A stretch of 64,000 bases of DNA from assembly GCF_018831085.1 (NCBI RefSeq), contig NZ_JAGPNM010000002.1, positions 423,575-487,574 of the forward strand, read 5' to 3'. The translations under genes and the position numbers were made by a program. Below are positions 38,351 to 48,093 of the stretch, one piece after another. The stretch is from Rheinheimera oceanensis. Its GTDB lineage: Bacteria; Pseudomonadota; Gammaproteobacteria; Enterobacterales; Alteromonadaceae. Each line of letters begins with the position of its first letter. The first letter of the stretch is position 1. The notes under the pieces are model-generated. The model was given only the letters and a program-made list of their open reading frames with translations, made no database searches and was not told where the DNA came from.

Positions 38351-39094
38351 ATGGAAAAGTTACTTGTTGCCAGCTTGCTTGTACTTAGCAGCACCAGTTT
38401 CGCAGCTACCCAAACCTGGGATTTTGTTGGTAGCGGCGGAGTCAGTAGTCTGAACCGCAATATAGTGCCCAACAGCATCAAGCTCAGCGACAACGACAAT
38501 ACTATGTCGGTGACAATGACCGCCTGGTCTGCCTACAACGATGAAAATATTTTCCAAAGCGAACTGTGGTTAAGTCAGTGGGGCACGCTGGTATTTAACT
38601 CCAGAGGCGAAGCGCACTGGACAGACAATGTCGGGCGTTATGAATTTATTTTATTGTCATTTGATCAGGATGTTGAGCTGTCTGGCATCAGTATCTCCAA
38701 CTACATGACCGACTCTGATATTTCTATCGCAGCGTTTGACAGCAACCCGTTTGAAGGTGGCAGCGCCATGACACGCTGGAGCCAGGTTTCGGGTTATGCA
38801 TTGTCATCATCCAGTTTTTCCAATGTCGGTTCATCACCGCTGAATCAGTATTATGCATTGGACAGCGGCGCTAATCAGGCTAAAACCACAGCAGGTACCA
38901 GCGCCAGTTACTGGCTGATTGGTGCTTATAACCAGTATTTTGGTGGTGGTTTAACTGCCGGTAATGACAACCTGAAATTCAGTGGTTTAACCACTAAAAC
39001 CTCAAATACTACTCAGGTTTCTGCCCCTGCCAGCCTGTCATTGTTTGCCTTTGCTTTATTAGCTTTTGCCGGCTGGCGCAAAAAGCTGCGTTAG
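38351..39094 (+). CDS. Exosortase-dependent surface protein (XDP1-like, PEP-CTERM variant)
   Basis: This 247-residue exported protein has a signal peptide (cut near SFAA-TQTW). The mature chain contains YEFILLSFDQDVELSGISIS and SYWLIGAYNQYFGG, which resemble the XDP1 group of exosortase substrates. The C-terminus is a tripartite sorting signal: a VSAPAS motif, a hydrophobic helix (LSLFAFALLAFAGW) and a basic end, RKKLR. The motif is VSAPAS instead of the usual VPEP. An exosortase would process it, but none is in the window. A strong terminator follows at 39112. Confidence 0.72.
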   Translation: MEKLLVASLLVLSSTSFAATQTWDFVGSGGVSSLNRNIVPNSIKLSDNDNTMSVTMTAWSAYNDENIFQSELWLSQWGTLVFNSRGEAHWTDNVGRYEFILLSFDQDVELSGISISNYMTDSDISIAAFDSNPFEGGSAMTRWSQVSGYALSSSSFSNVGSSPLNQYYALDSGANQAKTTAGTSASYWLIGAYNQYFGGGLTAGNDNLKFSGLTTKTSNTTQVSAPASLSLFAFALLAFAGWRKKLR

Positions 39095-39111
39095 TTTTTG
39101 CATGCTAACTT

Positions 39112-39137
39112 AAAGCACCGCCTGCGGTGCTTTTTTA
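39112..39137 (+). terminator. Terminator of the surface-protein gene
   Basis: AAAGCACCG, loop CCTG, CGGTGCTTT is followed by TTTA: a 9-bp stem with a T-tract. Confidence 0.85.
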
Positions 39138-39160
39138 TTGCCTCCAATCTTCTTTGCCAA

Positions 39161-39191
39161 TAAAAAAACCCCGCGCTATAAAGCACGGGGT
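39161..39191 (-). terminator. Terminator of glnK-amtB
   Basis: On the minus strand ACCCCGTGC, a 6-nt loop and GCGCGGGGT (one G-U pair) are followed by seven T residues. It lies about 130 bp past the amtB stop. Confidence 0.85.
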
Positions 39192-39321
39192 GTCAGATAA
39201 AAAGACAAAGGACAAGGATAGACGTAGTTTGGTGGTGACGTTCAGTTCGCGGTAGCGCTACCTGTTGGTAACGCATCGCTCACTAGCTCCCGGGAAGTTC
39301 CACCAACTCTTCCCAGGCTGC
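39192..39321 (-). other. Structured 3' untranslated region of amtB or candidate small RNA
   Basis: The 130 bp between the amtB stop and its terminator is rich in complementary segments. GGTAGCGCTACC is a 12-bp palindrome at 39251-39262. GGGAAG/CTTCCC forms a hairpin at 39292-39314. The loop of that hairpin (39300-39308) can instead pair with AGTTTGGTGG at 39226-39235. No reading frame is evident. It may be a 3'-UTR-derived regulatory RNA. Confidence 0.4.
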
Positions 39322-40593
39322 TTACTTTACCGACGCAACGAACTCAGGGTAGGCTTCAATTCCACACTCTGAGGCATCAACGCCTTCATACTCGGCTTCT
39401 TCGCTTACGCGGATGCCCAAAACCAGTTTAAGTACATACCAAACAATCAGGCTGCAACCGAATACCCAGACAAAAATGGTTGCACCACCGATCAGCTGGC
39501 CAAGGAAGCTGCTGTCACTGTTAGTCAGCGGCACCAGTAATAAACCGTATATACCCACAGTACCGTGTACAGAGATAGCGCCTACCGGATCATCAATTTT
39601 CAGCTTATCCAGACCAATGATCGACGCTACCACCAACACACCACCAATAGCACCAAATAAAGTTGCCTGCAGTGCCGTAGGTGTAGAAGGTTCAGCCGTA
39701 ATTGCCACCAGGCCAGCCAAAGCACCGTTTAATGCCATGGTTAAATCAGCTTTACGGAACAACACCACCGACAATGCCAGCGCTGCTATCGCGCCTGCAG
39801 CGGCGGCTGCATTGGTGTTAAGAAACACTACAGCTACTGCATTGGCGTTGCTGATATCGCCCAGTTTTAATACCGAGCCACCGTTAAAGCCAAACCAGCC
39901 CATCCACAGCACCAGAGTACCCAGTGTAGCCAGCGGCATATTGGCACCCGGAATAGCATTTACTTTGCCGTCTTTGCTGTATTTGCCTTTACGCGCCCCC
40001 AGTAACAACACCCCGGCAAGTGCCGCTGCAGCACCAGCCATATGTACTATGCCTGAACCGGCAAAGTCAGAGAAACCCAGATCGCCTAAAGTGTATAAAC
40101 CAAATACTGCATTACCGCCCCAGGTCCATGAACCTTCCATCGGGTAGATAAAACCGGTCATAACTACGGCAAACGCCAGAAAAGCCCACAATTTCATCCG
40201 TTCTGCCACAGCACCGGAAACAATAGACATGGCAGTCGCAACAAACACTACCTGGAAGAAGAAATCAGAGGCAGTAGAATACACTGCACCACCAGTGAAA
40301 CCATCTTCACGCTCAGCAAAGCTGGTTAGCGTAGCGTCAACATCAACCGCACCGATACCACTTAAGAAGAAATCGCCGCCGTACATAAAGGCGTAACCGC
40401 ACACCAGATACATAATGCAGGCAATAGAGTACAACGCCACGTTCTTAGTCAGAATTTCAGTGGTGTTTTTTGCCCGCACCAGGCCAGCTTCCAGCATAGA
40501 GAAGCCCGCCGCCATCCACATCACCAATACCCCGCAGATCAGGAAGTAAAAGGTGTCCATCGCATACTGTAAATGATAAATTTGCTCTTGCAT
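39322..40593 (-). CDS. amtB: Ammonium transporter
   Basis: This 423-residue Amt protein has about 11 membrane helices and no long signal peptide. Family marks are MWMAAGFSMLEAGLVRAKN near the N-terminus, DFAGSGIVHMAGAAAAL with the first pore His, and VHGTVGIYGLL with the second pore His. It lies 12 bp after the PII gene glnK, the conserved pairing in which GlnK plugs AmtB when nitrogen is sufficient. Confidence 0.96.
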   Translation of the reverse strand: MQEQIYHLQYAMDTFYFLICGVLVMWMAAGFSMLEAGLVRAKNTTEILTKNVALYSIACIMYLVCGYAFMYGGDFFLSGIGAVDVDATLTSFAEREDGFTGGAVYSTASDFFFQVVFVATAMSIVSGAVAERMKLWAFLAFAVVMTGFIYPMEGSWTWGGNAVFGLYTLGDLGFSDFAGSGIVHMAGAAAALAGVLLLGARKGKYSKDGKVNAIPGANMPLATLGTLVLWMGWFGFNGGSVLKLGDISNANAVAVVFLNTNAAAAAGAIAALALSVVLFRKADLTMALNGALAGLVAITAEPSTPTALQATLFGAIGGVLVVASIIGLDKLKIDDPVGAISVHGTVGIYGLLLVPLTNSDSSFLGQLIGGATIFVWVFGCSLIVWYVLKLVLGIRVSEEAEYEGVDASECGIEAYPEFVASVK

Positions 40594-40605
40594 GATAACA
40601 GCTCC

Positions 40606-41007
<402 letters not shown>

Positions 41008-41060
41008 TTATTAATTTATTAATTATCATAAACTTAAATTAAAACCGCGATCGCAGACGA

Positions 41061-41090
41061 AAAAAAACGCACCATAACGGTGCGCTTTTT
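41061..41090 (-). terminator. Terminator after yacL
   Basis: CGCACC, loop, GGTGCG is flanked by seven A on the left and five T on the right, so it can work in both directions. It follows the yacL stop by about 30 bp on the minus strand. Confidence 0.75.
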
Positions 41091-41119
41091 CCCTGTCGCT
41101 GTGCAGTTTCAGCGCAGGT

Positions 41120-41509
41120 TCAGCCAGCCAGAAACTGCTGCCATTCGCGCAACAGTTTTAGTAAATCTTCCAGCCCGCATTGTGTACTCATGCCCTGCTC
41201 GTCCAGCTGTAAATCATCATCGGCCAGTTTATCTTGCTGTCGCTGCGGTAACGGCTCTGTACCGGTGTAAAACAGGGTGTTGTGGCTTAGTGTGACTTCA
41301 CCGTTTTCCACCTCCAGCAAAAACTCCTTGCCCTGATACTGCATACTCTGGTGTGGTTTTAGCGCGCTCAACTGTTGCAGCAGTGGTAAATATGCCTCTG
41401 CCTGCTGGCCAAATTCGTCCAGCAAAAAGCGGCCCAGCACTTCATGCTCGGCAGCAAGCCGGATGCTGAATTGCAGCGTATTGCGATCGTAAATAAAGTC
41501 GTATTCCAT
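41120..41509 (-). CDS. yacL: YacL family protein (UPF0231)
   Basis: This 129-residue soluble acidic protein begins MEYDFIYDRNTLQFSIRLAA and ends CGLEDLLKLLREWQQFLAG. Both ends match the YacL/UPF0231 pattern (MDYEF... start, CGVEDFL... end in E. coli). It lies downstream of acnB, as in E. coli, which supports the assignment. The function is unknown. A repeat element and a terminator separate it from acnB. Confidence 0.82.
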   Translation of the reverse strand: MEYDFIYDRNTLQFSIRLAAEHEVLGRFLLDEFGQQAEAYLPLLQQLSALKPHQSMQYQGKEFLLEVENGEVTLSHNTLFYTGTEPLPQRQQDKLADDDLQLDEQGMSTQCGLEDLLKLLREWQQFLAG

Positions 41510-41570
41510 ACTTCTGGTCCATGCAAAGAAAATGGCTGATGGTTATTTGCGTCGCTTTACCCTAGCAGAC

Positions 41571-41656
41571 TTGTATCCCCAATGGGGCGACACAGGGTGT
41601 CTGAGCGGACGCACAGCGGGAGCGAGTTACTGTGGCGAGCCCAGTGGGTGGTGCAA
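41571..41656. repeat. Palindromic intergenic element, copy A1
   Basis: This roughly 86-bp imperfect palindrome runs from TTGTATCCCC to GGTGCAA. Inner arms CGACACAG and CTGTGGCG pair. It shares the boxes GTGTCTGAGC and GCGAGTT(A)CTGTGGCGAGCC with copy A2 at 44582. It lies between yacL and the acnB terminator. Confidence 0.7.
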
Positions 41657-41729
41657 GCCTGCTCACGCAAATAATCTATCAGCCTGTCGCTGATAAAATT
41701 GTAGCTGCTACGGCTATATTAGCGAGCAG

Positions 41730-41756
41730 AAAAAAGGCCTGCAGTGGCAGGCCTTT
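41730..41756 (-). terminator. Terminator of acnB
   Basis: On the minus strand AAAGGCCTGC, loop CACT, GCAGGCCTTT continues into more T residues: a perfect 10-bp stem, 17 bp past the acnB stop. Confidence 0.9.
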
Positions 41757-41772
41757 AGCATTACAGGGTTTA

Positions 41773-44370
41773 TTACACTGCTTGCTGAATAATCACGTTA
41801 TCCGCTTTTTTGGTGTATTGCGGCATACGGTGGAAATTCAGGTAACGGTATGTATCCGCCGCTGTAGCATCAATTTGCTTCGCGTAGTCCATATACTCAG
41901 CCACTGTTGGTAAGCGGCCGATAATAGAGGCCACTGCAGCCAGCTCAGCTGAAGCTAAGTATACGTCGGCGCCCTGGCCTAAACGGTTCGGGAAGTTACG
42001 CGTAGAGGTAGACACTACCGTTGAATTTTCCGCTACCCGAGCCTGGTTACCCATACACAGTGAACAGCCTGGCATTTCAGTGCGGGCACCTACTTTACCG
42101 AAAATGCTGTAATAGCCTTCTTCAGTTAACTGTGCCTGGTCCATCTTAGTTGGCGGCGCTATCCATAACCGGGTTGGCAGCTGGCCTTTGTATTTATCCA
42201 GTAACTTACCAGCGGCACGGAAGTGGCCGATGTTGGTCATACAAGAACCGATAAACACTTCGTCAATCTTGTCGCCGGCGACTTCAGACAGTAAGCGCGC
42301 ATCATCCGGATCGTTTGGTGCACACAGTACCGGCTCTTTAATATCGGCCAGGTCGATTTCAATTACTTCAGTGTATTCGGCATCAGCATCGGCAGACATC
42401 AGCTGTGGATCTTTCAGCCAGGCTTGCATTGCATTGATACGACGCTCGATAGTGCGCACATCGCCGTAGCCTTCAGCAATCATCCACTTCAGCATCACGA
42501 TGTTAGACTCTAAGTACTCAGCAATAGATTCTTGCGACAGCTTGATAGTACAACCGGCAGCAGAACGCTCTGCTGAAGCATCTGATAATTCAAAGGCTTG
42601 CTCAACTGTTAAGTTTGGTAAGCCTTCGATTTCCAGAATACGGCCGGAGAAAATGTTCTTCTTGCCTTTCTTATCAACAGTTAACAAGCCTTTTTGAATG
42701 GCTACGTACGGAATAGCATGCACTAAATCGCGCAGCGTAATACCCGGCTGCATTTCACCTTTAAAGCGCACCAACACAGACTCTGGCATATCCAGTGGCA
42801 TTACACCGGTAGCGGCAGCAAAGGCCACTAAACCAGAACCTGCAGGGAACGAAATACCAATCGGGAAACGGGTGTGTGAGTCACCACCGGTACCTACTGT
42901 GTCCGGCAGTAACATACGGTTTAACCAGCTGTGAATAATACCATCGCCCGGGCGCAGTGATACCCCGCCACGGTTCATAATAAAGTCTGGCAGTGTGTGG
43001 TGCGTATCAACATCAACCGGCTTCGGATAAGCGGCAGTGTGGCAGAACGACTGCATGGTTAAATCGGCAGAGAAACCCAAACAAGCTAGGTCTTTTAACT
43101 CATCACGCGTCATCGGGCCGGTAGTATCCTGCGAGCCTACTGTAGTCATACGTGGTTCACAGTATGTACCAGGGCGTACACCTTTTACGCCGCAGGCTTT
43201 ACCCACCATTTTCTGCGCCAGCGTGAAGCCTTTGCCGGAATCGGCTTTGGCTTTAGGGCGACGGAATTTGTCAGAGTGGCCAAGGCCTAAAAACTCACGC
43301 GCGCGGTCAGTTAAACCACGGCCAATGATCAGCGGAATACGGCCACCGGCACGTACTTCGTCAATTAACACGTCAGTTGCCAGGCTAAATTCAGCCAGCA
43401 CTTCGCCGCTACCATGACGGACAATTTTGCCTGCAAATGGCAGAATATCGATCACATCGCCCATTTCCAGCTTAGACACATCAACTTCAATAGGTAATGC
43501 GCCTGAGTCTTCCATAGTGTTAAAGAAGATAGGAGCAATTTTGCCACCCAGTACAAAACCACCGCCGCGTTTGTTTGGCACGAACGGGATGTCATCACCC
43601 ATAAACCACAGCACTGAGTTAGTGGCTGATTTACGTGAAGAGCCGGTACCTACTACATCGCCAACATAAGCCAGCGGGAAGCCTTTTTTGTTCAGCTCGT
43701 CCAGTTGCTTAATCGGGCCTACTGTACCAGGCTGATCCGGGTTAATGCCTTCGCGGCTGTTTTTCAGCATCGCTAACGCGTGCAGAGGAATGTCAGGACG
43801 TGACCAGGCATCCGGAGCTGGTGATAAATCGTCAGTGTTGGTTTCGCCCGACACTTTAAATACCGTCACGGTAATTTTATCTGCTAAGGCTGGCTTGCTT
43901 TCAAACCACTCGGCATCAGCCCAGCTTTGCAGCACTTGCTTTGCAAACTTATTGCCAGCATCTGCCTTCTCGGTAACATCATGGAAGGCATCGAAAATCA
44001 GTAACGTGTGCGACAAGGCTTTAGCAGCAATAGGTGCTAACTTTTCGTTGTCCAGCAGGCTGATTAACGGCTCAATATTATAACCACCCATCATGGTGCC
44101 CAGAAGCTCAGTGGCATATTCTGCACTGATCAGGCTGCTTGACGCTTTGCCATTGGCAAGCGCAGCTAAAAAGCCTGCTTTAACATAGGCAGCTTCATCT
44201 ACGCCCGGCGGTACGCGGTTTACCAGTAAATCAACTAAGGTGTCTTCTTCACCTTTTGGCGGGTTCTTTAACAGTTCAACTAAGGCGGCTACCTGCTCTG
44301 CATTGAGCGGTTTTGGCGGGATACCTTGCGCTGCGCGCTCGGCCACATGTTCGCGATATTGTTGTAGCAC
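41773..44370 (-). CDS. acnB: Bifunctional aconitate hydratase 2 / 2-methylisocitrate dehydratase
   Basis: This 865-residue AcnB-type aconitase has an N-terminal HEAT-like domain ([20 protein letters not shown]). The [4Fe-4S] cysteines lie in [12 protein letters not shown] and the [11 protein letters not shown] motif. It interconverts citrate and isocitrate in the TCA cycle. It is full length and monocistronic, with its own terminator, and is flanked on both sides by copies of one palindromic element. Confidence 0.97.
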   Translation of the reverse strand: MLQQYREHVAERAAQGIPPKPLNAEQVAALVELLKNPPKGEEDTLVDLLVNRVPPGVDEAAYVKAGFLAALANGKASSSLISAEYATELLGTMMGGYNIEPLISLLDNEKLAPIAAKALSHTLLIFDAFHDVTEKADAGNKFAKQVLQSWADAEWFESKPALADKITVTVFKVSGETNTDDLSPAPDAWSRPDIPLHALAMLKNSREGINPDQPGTVGPIKQLDELNKKGFPLAYVGDVVGTGSSRKSATNSVLWFMGDDIPFVPNKRGGGFVLGGKIAPIFFNTMEDSGALPIEVDVSKLEMGDVIDILPFAGKIVRHGSGEVLAEFSLATDVLIDEVRAGGRIPLIIGRGLTDRAREFLGLGHSDKFRRPKAKADSGKGFTLAQKMVGKACGVKGVRPGTYCEPRMTTVGSQDTTGPMTRDELKDLACLGFSADLTMQSFCHTAAYPKPVDVDTHHTLPDFIMNRGGVSLRPGDGIIHSWLNRMLLPDTVGTGGDSHTRFPIGISFPAGSGLVAFAAATGVMPLDMPESVLVRFKGEMQPGITLRDLVHAIPYVAIQKGLLTVDKKGKKNIFSGRILEIEGLPNLTVEQAFELSDASAERSAAGCTIKLSQESIAEYLESNIVMLKWMIAEGYGDVRTIERRINAMQAWLKDPQLMSADADAEYTEVIEIDLADIKEPVLCAPNDPDDARLLSEVAGDKIDEVFIGSCMTNIGHFRAAGKLLDKYKGQLPTRLWIAPPTKMDQAQLTEEGYYSIFGKVGARTEMPGCSLCMGNQARVAENSTVVSTSTRNFPNRLGQGADVYLASAELAAVASIIGRLPTVAEYMDYAKQIDATAADTYRYLNFHRMPQYTKKADNVIIQQAV

Positions 44371-44581
44371 AGTATGATCCTCTTGGTCGTTGCCGGCAGT
44401 CTTGCTACTGCGGCGTCATTTCACTGAAATGAATGGGCGTAATTATATGAAAATTCGGGCCAGATTGACATCAGGCCGTTAACCACCCTACTTATAGTGG
44501 GTATAAATTCTGTGAATATAAAACCGGCTGTTATATATTCTTTATTATAGTGGTCAGACCTCATTACTTATATAATAGAGG

Positions 44582-44672
44582 TTGGAATCCCGAGCCGGGC
44601 GCCACAGAGTGTCTGAGCCCTGCCGTAGGCAGTAGGGCGAGTTGCTGTGGCGAGCCGGAGCGGGAATTGCAA
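44582..44672. repeat. Palindromic intergenic element, copy A2
   Basis: This roughly 91-bp element runs from TTGGAATCCC to GGGAATTGCAA. Outer arms pair (GAATCCCG with CGGGAATT), then CGCCACAG with CTGTGGCG, then GCCCTGCC with GGCAGTAGGGC around a GTA loop. It shares two boxes with copy A1. It lies about 210 bp upstream of the acnB start. Confidence 0.7.
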
Positions 44673-44709
44673 CCGGCAGTCTAAACTCAGTTACTTCTTA
44701 CAAATACAC

Positions 44710-44739
44710 AAAAAAGGCCGAGCAGTTACCTACTCAGCC
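44710..44739 (-). terminator. Terminator downstream of the M13 peptidase gene
   Basis: On the minus strand GGCTGAG, a 10-nt loop and CTCGGCC (one G-U pair) are followed by six T. It lies about 150 bp past the peptidase stop. Confidence 0.7.
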
Positions 44740-44781
44740 TGTGCAGTGTAGCAGATTTTTATTACCCAATGGATTTCAACA

Positions 44782-44867
44782 TGCACGTAGGCAGCAAGAC
44801 CATCCATCTCCATGAGCTTAGCTTTACTAAGTGATTGGAGTGGATGGTTGCAGCTAACACCCGTGCA
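44782..44867. repeat. Large imperfect palindrome, element B
   Basis: Arms TGCACG...GGCAGCAAGACCATCCA and TGGATGGTTGCAGC...CGTGCA pair over about 30 bp around a short loop. It lies directly after the M13 peptidase stop. No coding potential is seen. It may be a dispersed intergenic repeat or a 3'-end stabiliser. Confidence 0.55.
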
Positions 44868-44887
44868 TTTTGAAAGACGACGGGTAA

Positions 44888-46969
44888 TTACCAGATCTTA
44901 ACGCGCTGCTCCGGCGGCAGGTACATCTTATCGCCTTCTTTAATATCAAAGGCAGTATAAAACTGCGGAATATTTGGCAGCACACCAATTACCCGGTAAT
45001 GCGCCGGTGAATGAGGCCCGGTGCTTAACTGACGGCGCAAGGCTTCTTCACGAAACTTAGTACGCCAAACCTGCGCCCAACTGATAAAGAAACGCTGCTC
45101 ACCGGTAAAGCCATCCATTACCGGGGCCTCTTTGCCTTCCAGTGACAAGTGGTAAGCTTTTAACGCTACCGTCATGCCACCTAAGTCACCAATGTTTTCA
45201 CCCAATGCCACCGCGCCGTTTACATTAACGCCCGGTAAAGGCTCAAAGCGGTTGTACTGGCCAATTAACTTGGCACCGCGCGCCTGGAACTGGCCTTTGT
45301 CCTGCTCTGTCCACCAGTTACGTAAGTTGCCGCTGCCATCATATTTCGCACCCTGATCGTCAAAACCATGGCCAATTTCATGGCCGATAACACCACCAAT
45401 ACCACCGTAGTTCACTGCGTCATCCGCTTCCATATTAAAGAAAGGCGGTTGCAAAATAGCGGCCGGGAACACAATTTCGTTATTTACCGGGTTATAGTAA
45501 GCATTTACTGTTTGCGGTGTCATAAACCATTCGCTTTTGTCGATTGGCTTACCCAGCTTGTTAAGCATGTCATCATACGCCCAGTGGCTGGCGCGCATAA
45601 AGTTACCTACTAAATCATCTGCTTTAATTTCCAGCGCTGAATAATCTTTCCATTTATCCGGGTAACCAATTTTTGGCGTAAAAGTGCTGAGCTTTTCCAG
45701 CGCAGCCACTTTGGTTTCTTCGGTCATCCATTCCAGTTCTTTAATGGAGATTTCGTAAGCTTTAATCAGGTTAGCAACCAGTTGTTCCATCCGCGCTTTG
45801 GCTTCCGGTTTAAAATGGCGCTCTACATACAGCTTGCCTGTCAGCTCGCCCAGCACCTCATCCGAAGCATCTACTGCGCGTTTCCAGCGCGGCTGTTGCT
45901 CTTCAACACCACTCAACGTAGTGCTGTAGAAGGCAAAACGACGATCGGCAAAGTTGCTGCTTAATTTATCTGCGTAGCTGTTGATCGTACGCATCGTCAG
46001 GTAGTCCTGCCAAGTTTGCAGATCTGCACTTTGCACTACCTTTGCAAAACCTTCAAAGTAGCTCGGCTGACGTACGATAATGTCTGATACACCGGCTAAT
46101 TTCACACCTTCAGCAAACGTAGCCCAGTCAAAGCTGCCCATGCTGCTGTTAAGCTCAGTGGCAGACATTTTGTTATAGGTTTTATCGGCGTTACGGCTTT
46201 CCAAACGGGTCCAGTGGTGTTCTGCCAGCGCTTTTTCCAACGCATAAACCCGCTCAGCCGCCGCAGCAGCATCGGTGTTACCGGCCAGAGTAAACATATC
46301 GGTTAAGTACGCTTTGTACTGGTTAATAATATTTACCGAGGCGTCATCATCTTTAAAATAGTAATCACGATCTGGCAAACCCAGGCCGCCCTGGCCCAGA
46401 TATACCGCATACTCACTGGAGTTTTTGGCATCATTATTAACATACCAGCCAAACGGAATAGCCACACCATCACGTTGCAAACTGGCAAAAAGCGCCGCTA
46501 ACTGGCTTTTATCTGTTACTGCTTTTATGGCGTCCAGTTGCGGTTGTAGCGGGCTTAAACCCAGCTTTTCAATGGTGGCTTCATCCATAAAGCTGTTGTA
46601 AAAGCTGCCCAGCTTATGCTCGTCTGAACCGGCTTTTAGATCTGCCCGGGCCGATACTTCATCAATAATGGCTTTTACTGCCTGCTGCGAGTTGTCATTT
46701 AAAATATGGAAGGAGCCATAAGAGGCTTTGTCGGCCGGAATAGCTGTTTCAGCCAGCCATTTACCATTAACAGCCAGGAAGAAATCTTCACTAAACTTTA
46801 CCGCTGGATCAAAATATTGTTGATCAATACCCGATACCAGCGGTGCTTTAGCTGCAACTGCCGCTGCGCCCTGAGTTGGGGTTTGAGTTTGAGTAGTATC
46901 CTGTTTGTTACACGCCGTAAGGCCAAGCGCCAGCGCCACAGAGGCGGCAGCCAAGGTAAGTTTTTTCAT
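44888..46969 (-). CDS. M13 family zinc metallopeptidase lipoprotein (PepO/neprilysin-like)
   Basis: This 693-residue envelope lipoprotein begins MKKLTLAAASVALALGLTAC, with Cys20 as lipidation site. A Thr/Gln-rich linker and a long helical M13 N-terminal domain follow. The catalytic motif IGHEIGHGFDDQG is at about 525-530, with the third zinc ligand in GENIGDLGG. I chose the ATG at 46969 because it gives this signal peptide. The C-terminus QRVKIW lacks the terminal Cys-x-x-Trp of many M13 members. It probably degrades peptides in the periplasm. Confidence 0.92.
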   Translation of the reverse strand: MKKLTLAAASVALALGLTACNKQDTTQTQTPTQGAAAVAAKAPLVSGIDQQYFDPAVKFSEDFFLAVNGKWLAETAIPADKASYGSFHILNDNSQQAVKAIIDEVSARADLKAGSDEHKLGSFYNSFMDEATIEKLGLSPLQPQLDAIKAVTDKSQLAALFASLQRDGVAIPFGWYVNNDAKNSSEYAVYLGQGGLGLPDRDYYFKDDDASVNIINQYKAYLTDMFTLAGNTDAAAAAERVYALEKALAEHHWTRLESRNADKTYNKMSATELNSSMGSFDWATFAEGVKLAGVSDIIVRQPSYFEGFAKVVQSADLQTWQDYLTMRTINSYADKLSSNFADRRFAFYSTTLSGVEEQQPRWKRAVDASDEVLGELTGKLYVERHFKPEAKARMEQLVANLIKAYEISIKELEWMTEETKVAALEKLSTFTPKIGYPDKWKDYSALEIKADDLVGNFMRASHWAYDDMLNKLGKPIDKSEWFMTPQTVNAYYNPVNNEIVFPAAILQPPFFNMEADDAVNYGGIGGVIGHEIGHGFDDQGAKYDGSGNLRNWWTEQDKGQFQARGAKLIGQYNRFEPLPGVNVNGAVALGENIGDLGGMTVALKAYHLSLEGKEAPVMDGFTGEQRFFISWAQVWRTKFREEALRRQLSTGPHSPAHYRVIGVLPNIPQFYTAFDIKEGDKMYLPPEQRVKIW

Positions 46970-47118
46970 TGTTGTTATCCTGATAGGTTCACTTATTATT
47001 ACGCCGCTTAATACTACTCCGTTGTCTAACTGATGCCAAACCAGCACGGCTACGAAGTTGTAACAAGTTATAAAAACGCTATGATGCTAGCCAGTAAACC
47101 ATCTGAGAGAACAACAGC

Positions 47119-48093
47119 ATGGACAAATTGCAACACGCTAACCAACTACTGCAATGGCGCGAACAGCGTCAGCTTAGTGCTGAACAGCTGCAGCAGGCCA
47201 GCGGCCAGTTTCCGCTTGTGCCAGCCACAGGCTTGTGGCTGGCACAAGCTAACCTTATTTTGTTATTTGGCACTGTGGTACTGCTGGGGGCGGCACTCAT
47301 TTTCTTTATCGCGCATAACTGGCCATTTATGCATTATTTCACTAAATTTGCTCTGGCCGCCGGTGCGCTGGTGTTATCAGGCGTTGTTGCCATATGCAGC
47401 TTACCTGCCAGCCTGGCACAGCGTGCAGCATTACTCTGTGCAGCCATACTGACAGGTGCTTTGCTGGCACTGATTGGCCAGACGTATCAAACCGGTGCCG
47501 ATATCTGGCAGCTATTTGCCAGCTGGGCTGTGCTTATCATGCCGCTGGTGCTGTTATCTAAAAGCCGGGCCTGTTATTTACTCTGGTTTGTGGTGCTGGA
47601 GCTCGCGCTTGGCCGCTATCTGAGCACTCAGTCTGAGTTTTTCTGGCTGCTGGCAAGCCCGCCAATGATACTCAGCCTGGCACTGGCAAACCTGCTAATC
47701 CTGGTATTTGCTGAGTTTGCGCTACCACGGCTGGGGGTTCAGGCCAATAAAACGCTGGTTCGCCTTGCAGCATTAATAGTAATAGCGCCGTTAACTTACG
47801 GTGCAGGTATAGGTACATGGGATAGCAGCTATCAGGCTAATTTACTGGTGTATTTGCCACTCACCGCCGTGCTGGGGCTATGGTACTGGCGTCAACGCCG
47901 TGATGTGCTGATATTAGCCTTGCTGGCCTTTAGCGTAATAGCCGTGGCAACCTCAATGCTGGCAAGCCTGCTGGAAAATGCGGATGAGTTTTTTGCCATG
48001 AATCTGTTAGCACTGTTTGTGATCGGCAGCAGCGTTGCTGCTGTTGTCTGGTTAAAAAAGCTACAACAAACTGCAGCAGGGGCAACAGCATGA
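47119..48093 (+). CDS. DUF2157 domain-containing membrane protein
   Basis: This 324-residue protein has a soluble N-terminal segment (residues 1-40, with repeated Leu-Gln helices). About eight to ten membrane helices follow, starting with LILLFGTVVLLGAALIFFIA. The N-terminal layout and the FIAHNW motif fit DUF2157. It overlaps the next gene by 4 bp and belongs to a three-gene operon (DUF2157, DUF4401, GDYXXLXY) widespread in proteobacteria. Function unknown. Confidence 0.85.
   Translation: MDKLQHANQLLQWREQRQLSAEQLQQASGQFPLVPATGLWLAQANLILLFGTVVLLGAALIFFIAHNWPFMHYFTKFALAAGALVLSGVVAICSLPASLAQRAALLCAAILTGALLALIGQTYQTGADIWQLFASWAVLIMPLVLLSKSRACYLLWFVVLELALGRYLSTQSEFFWLLASPPMILSLALANLLILVFAEFALPRLGVQANKTLVRLAALIVIAPLTYGAGIGTWDSSYQANLLVYLPLTAVLGLWYWRQRRDVLILALLAFSVIAVATSMLASLLENADEFFAMNLLALFVIGSSVAAVVWLKKLQQTAAGATA

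Noticed and set aside
39413..40147. 244-residue plus-strand frame
   Set aside because: It is the antisense shadow of amtB; its composition (Pro/Ala/Thr-rich) follows from the complementary frame.
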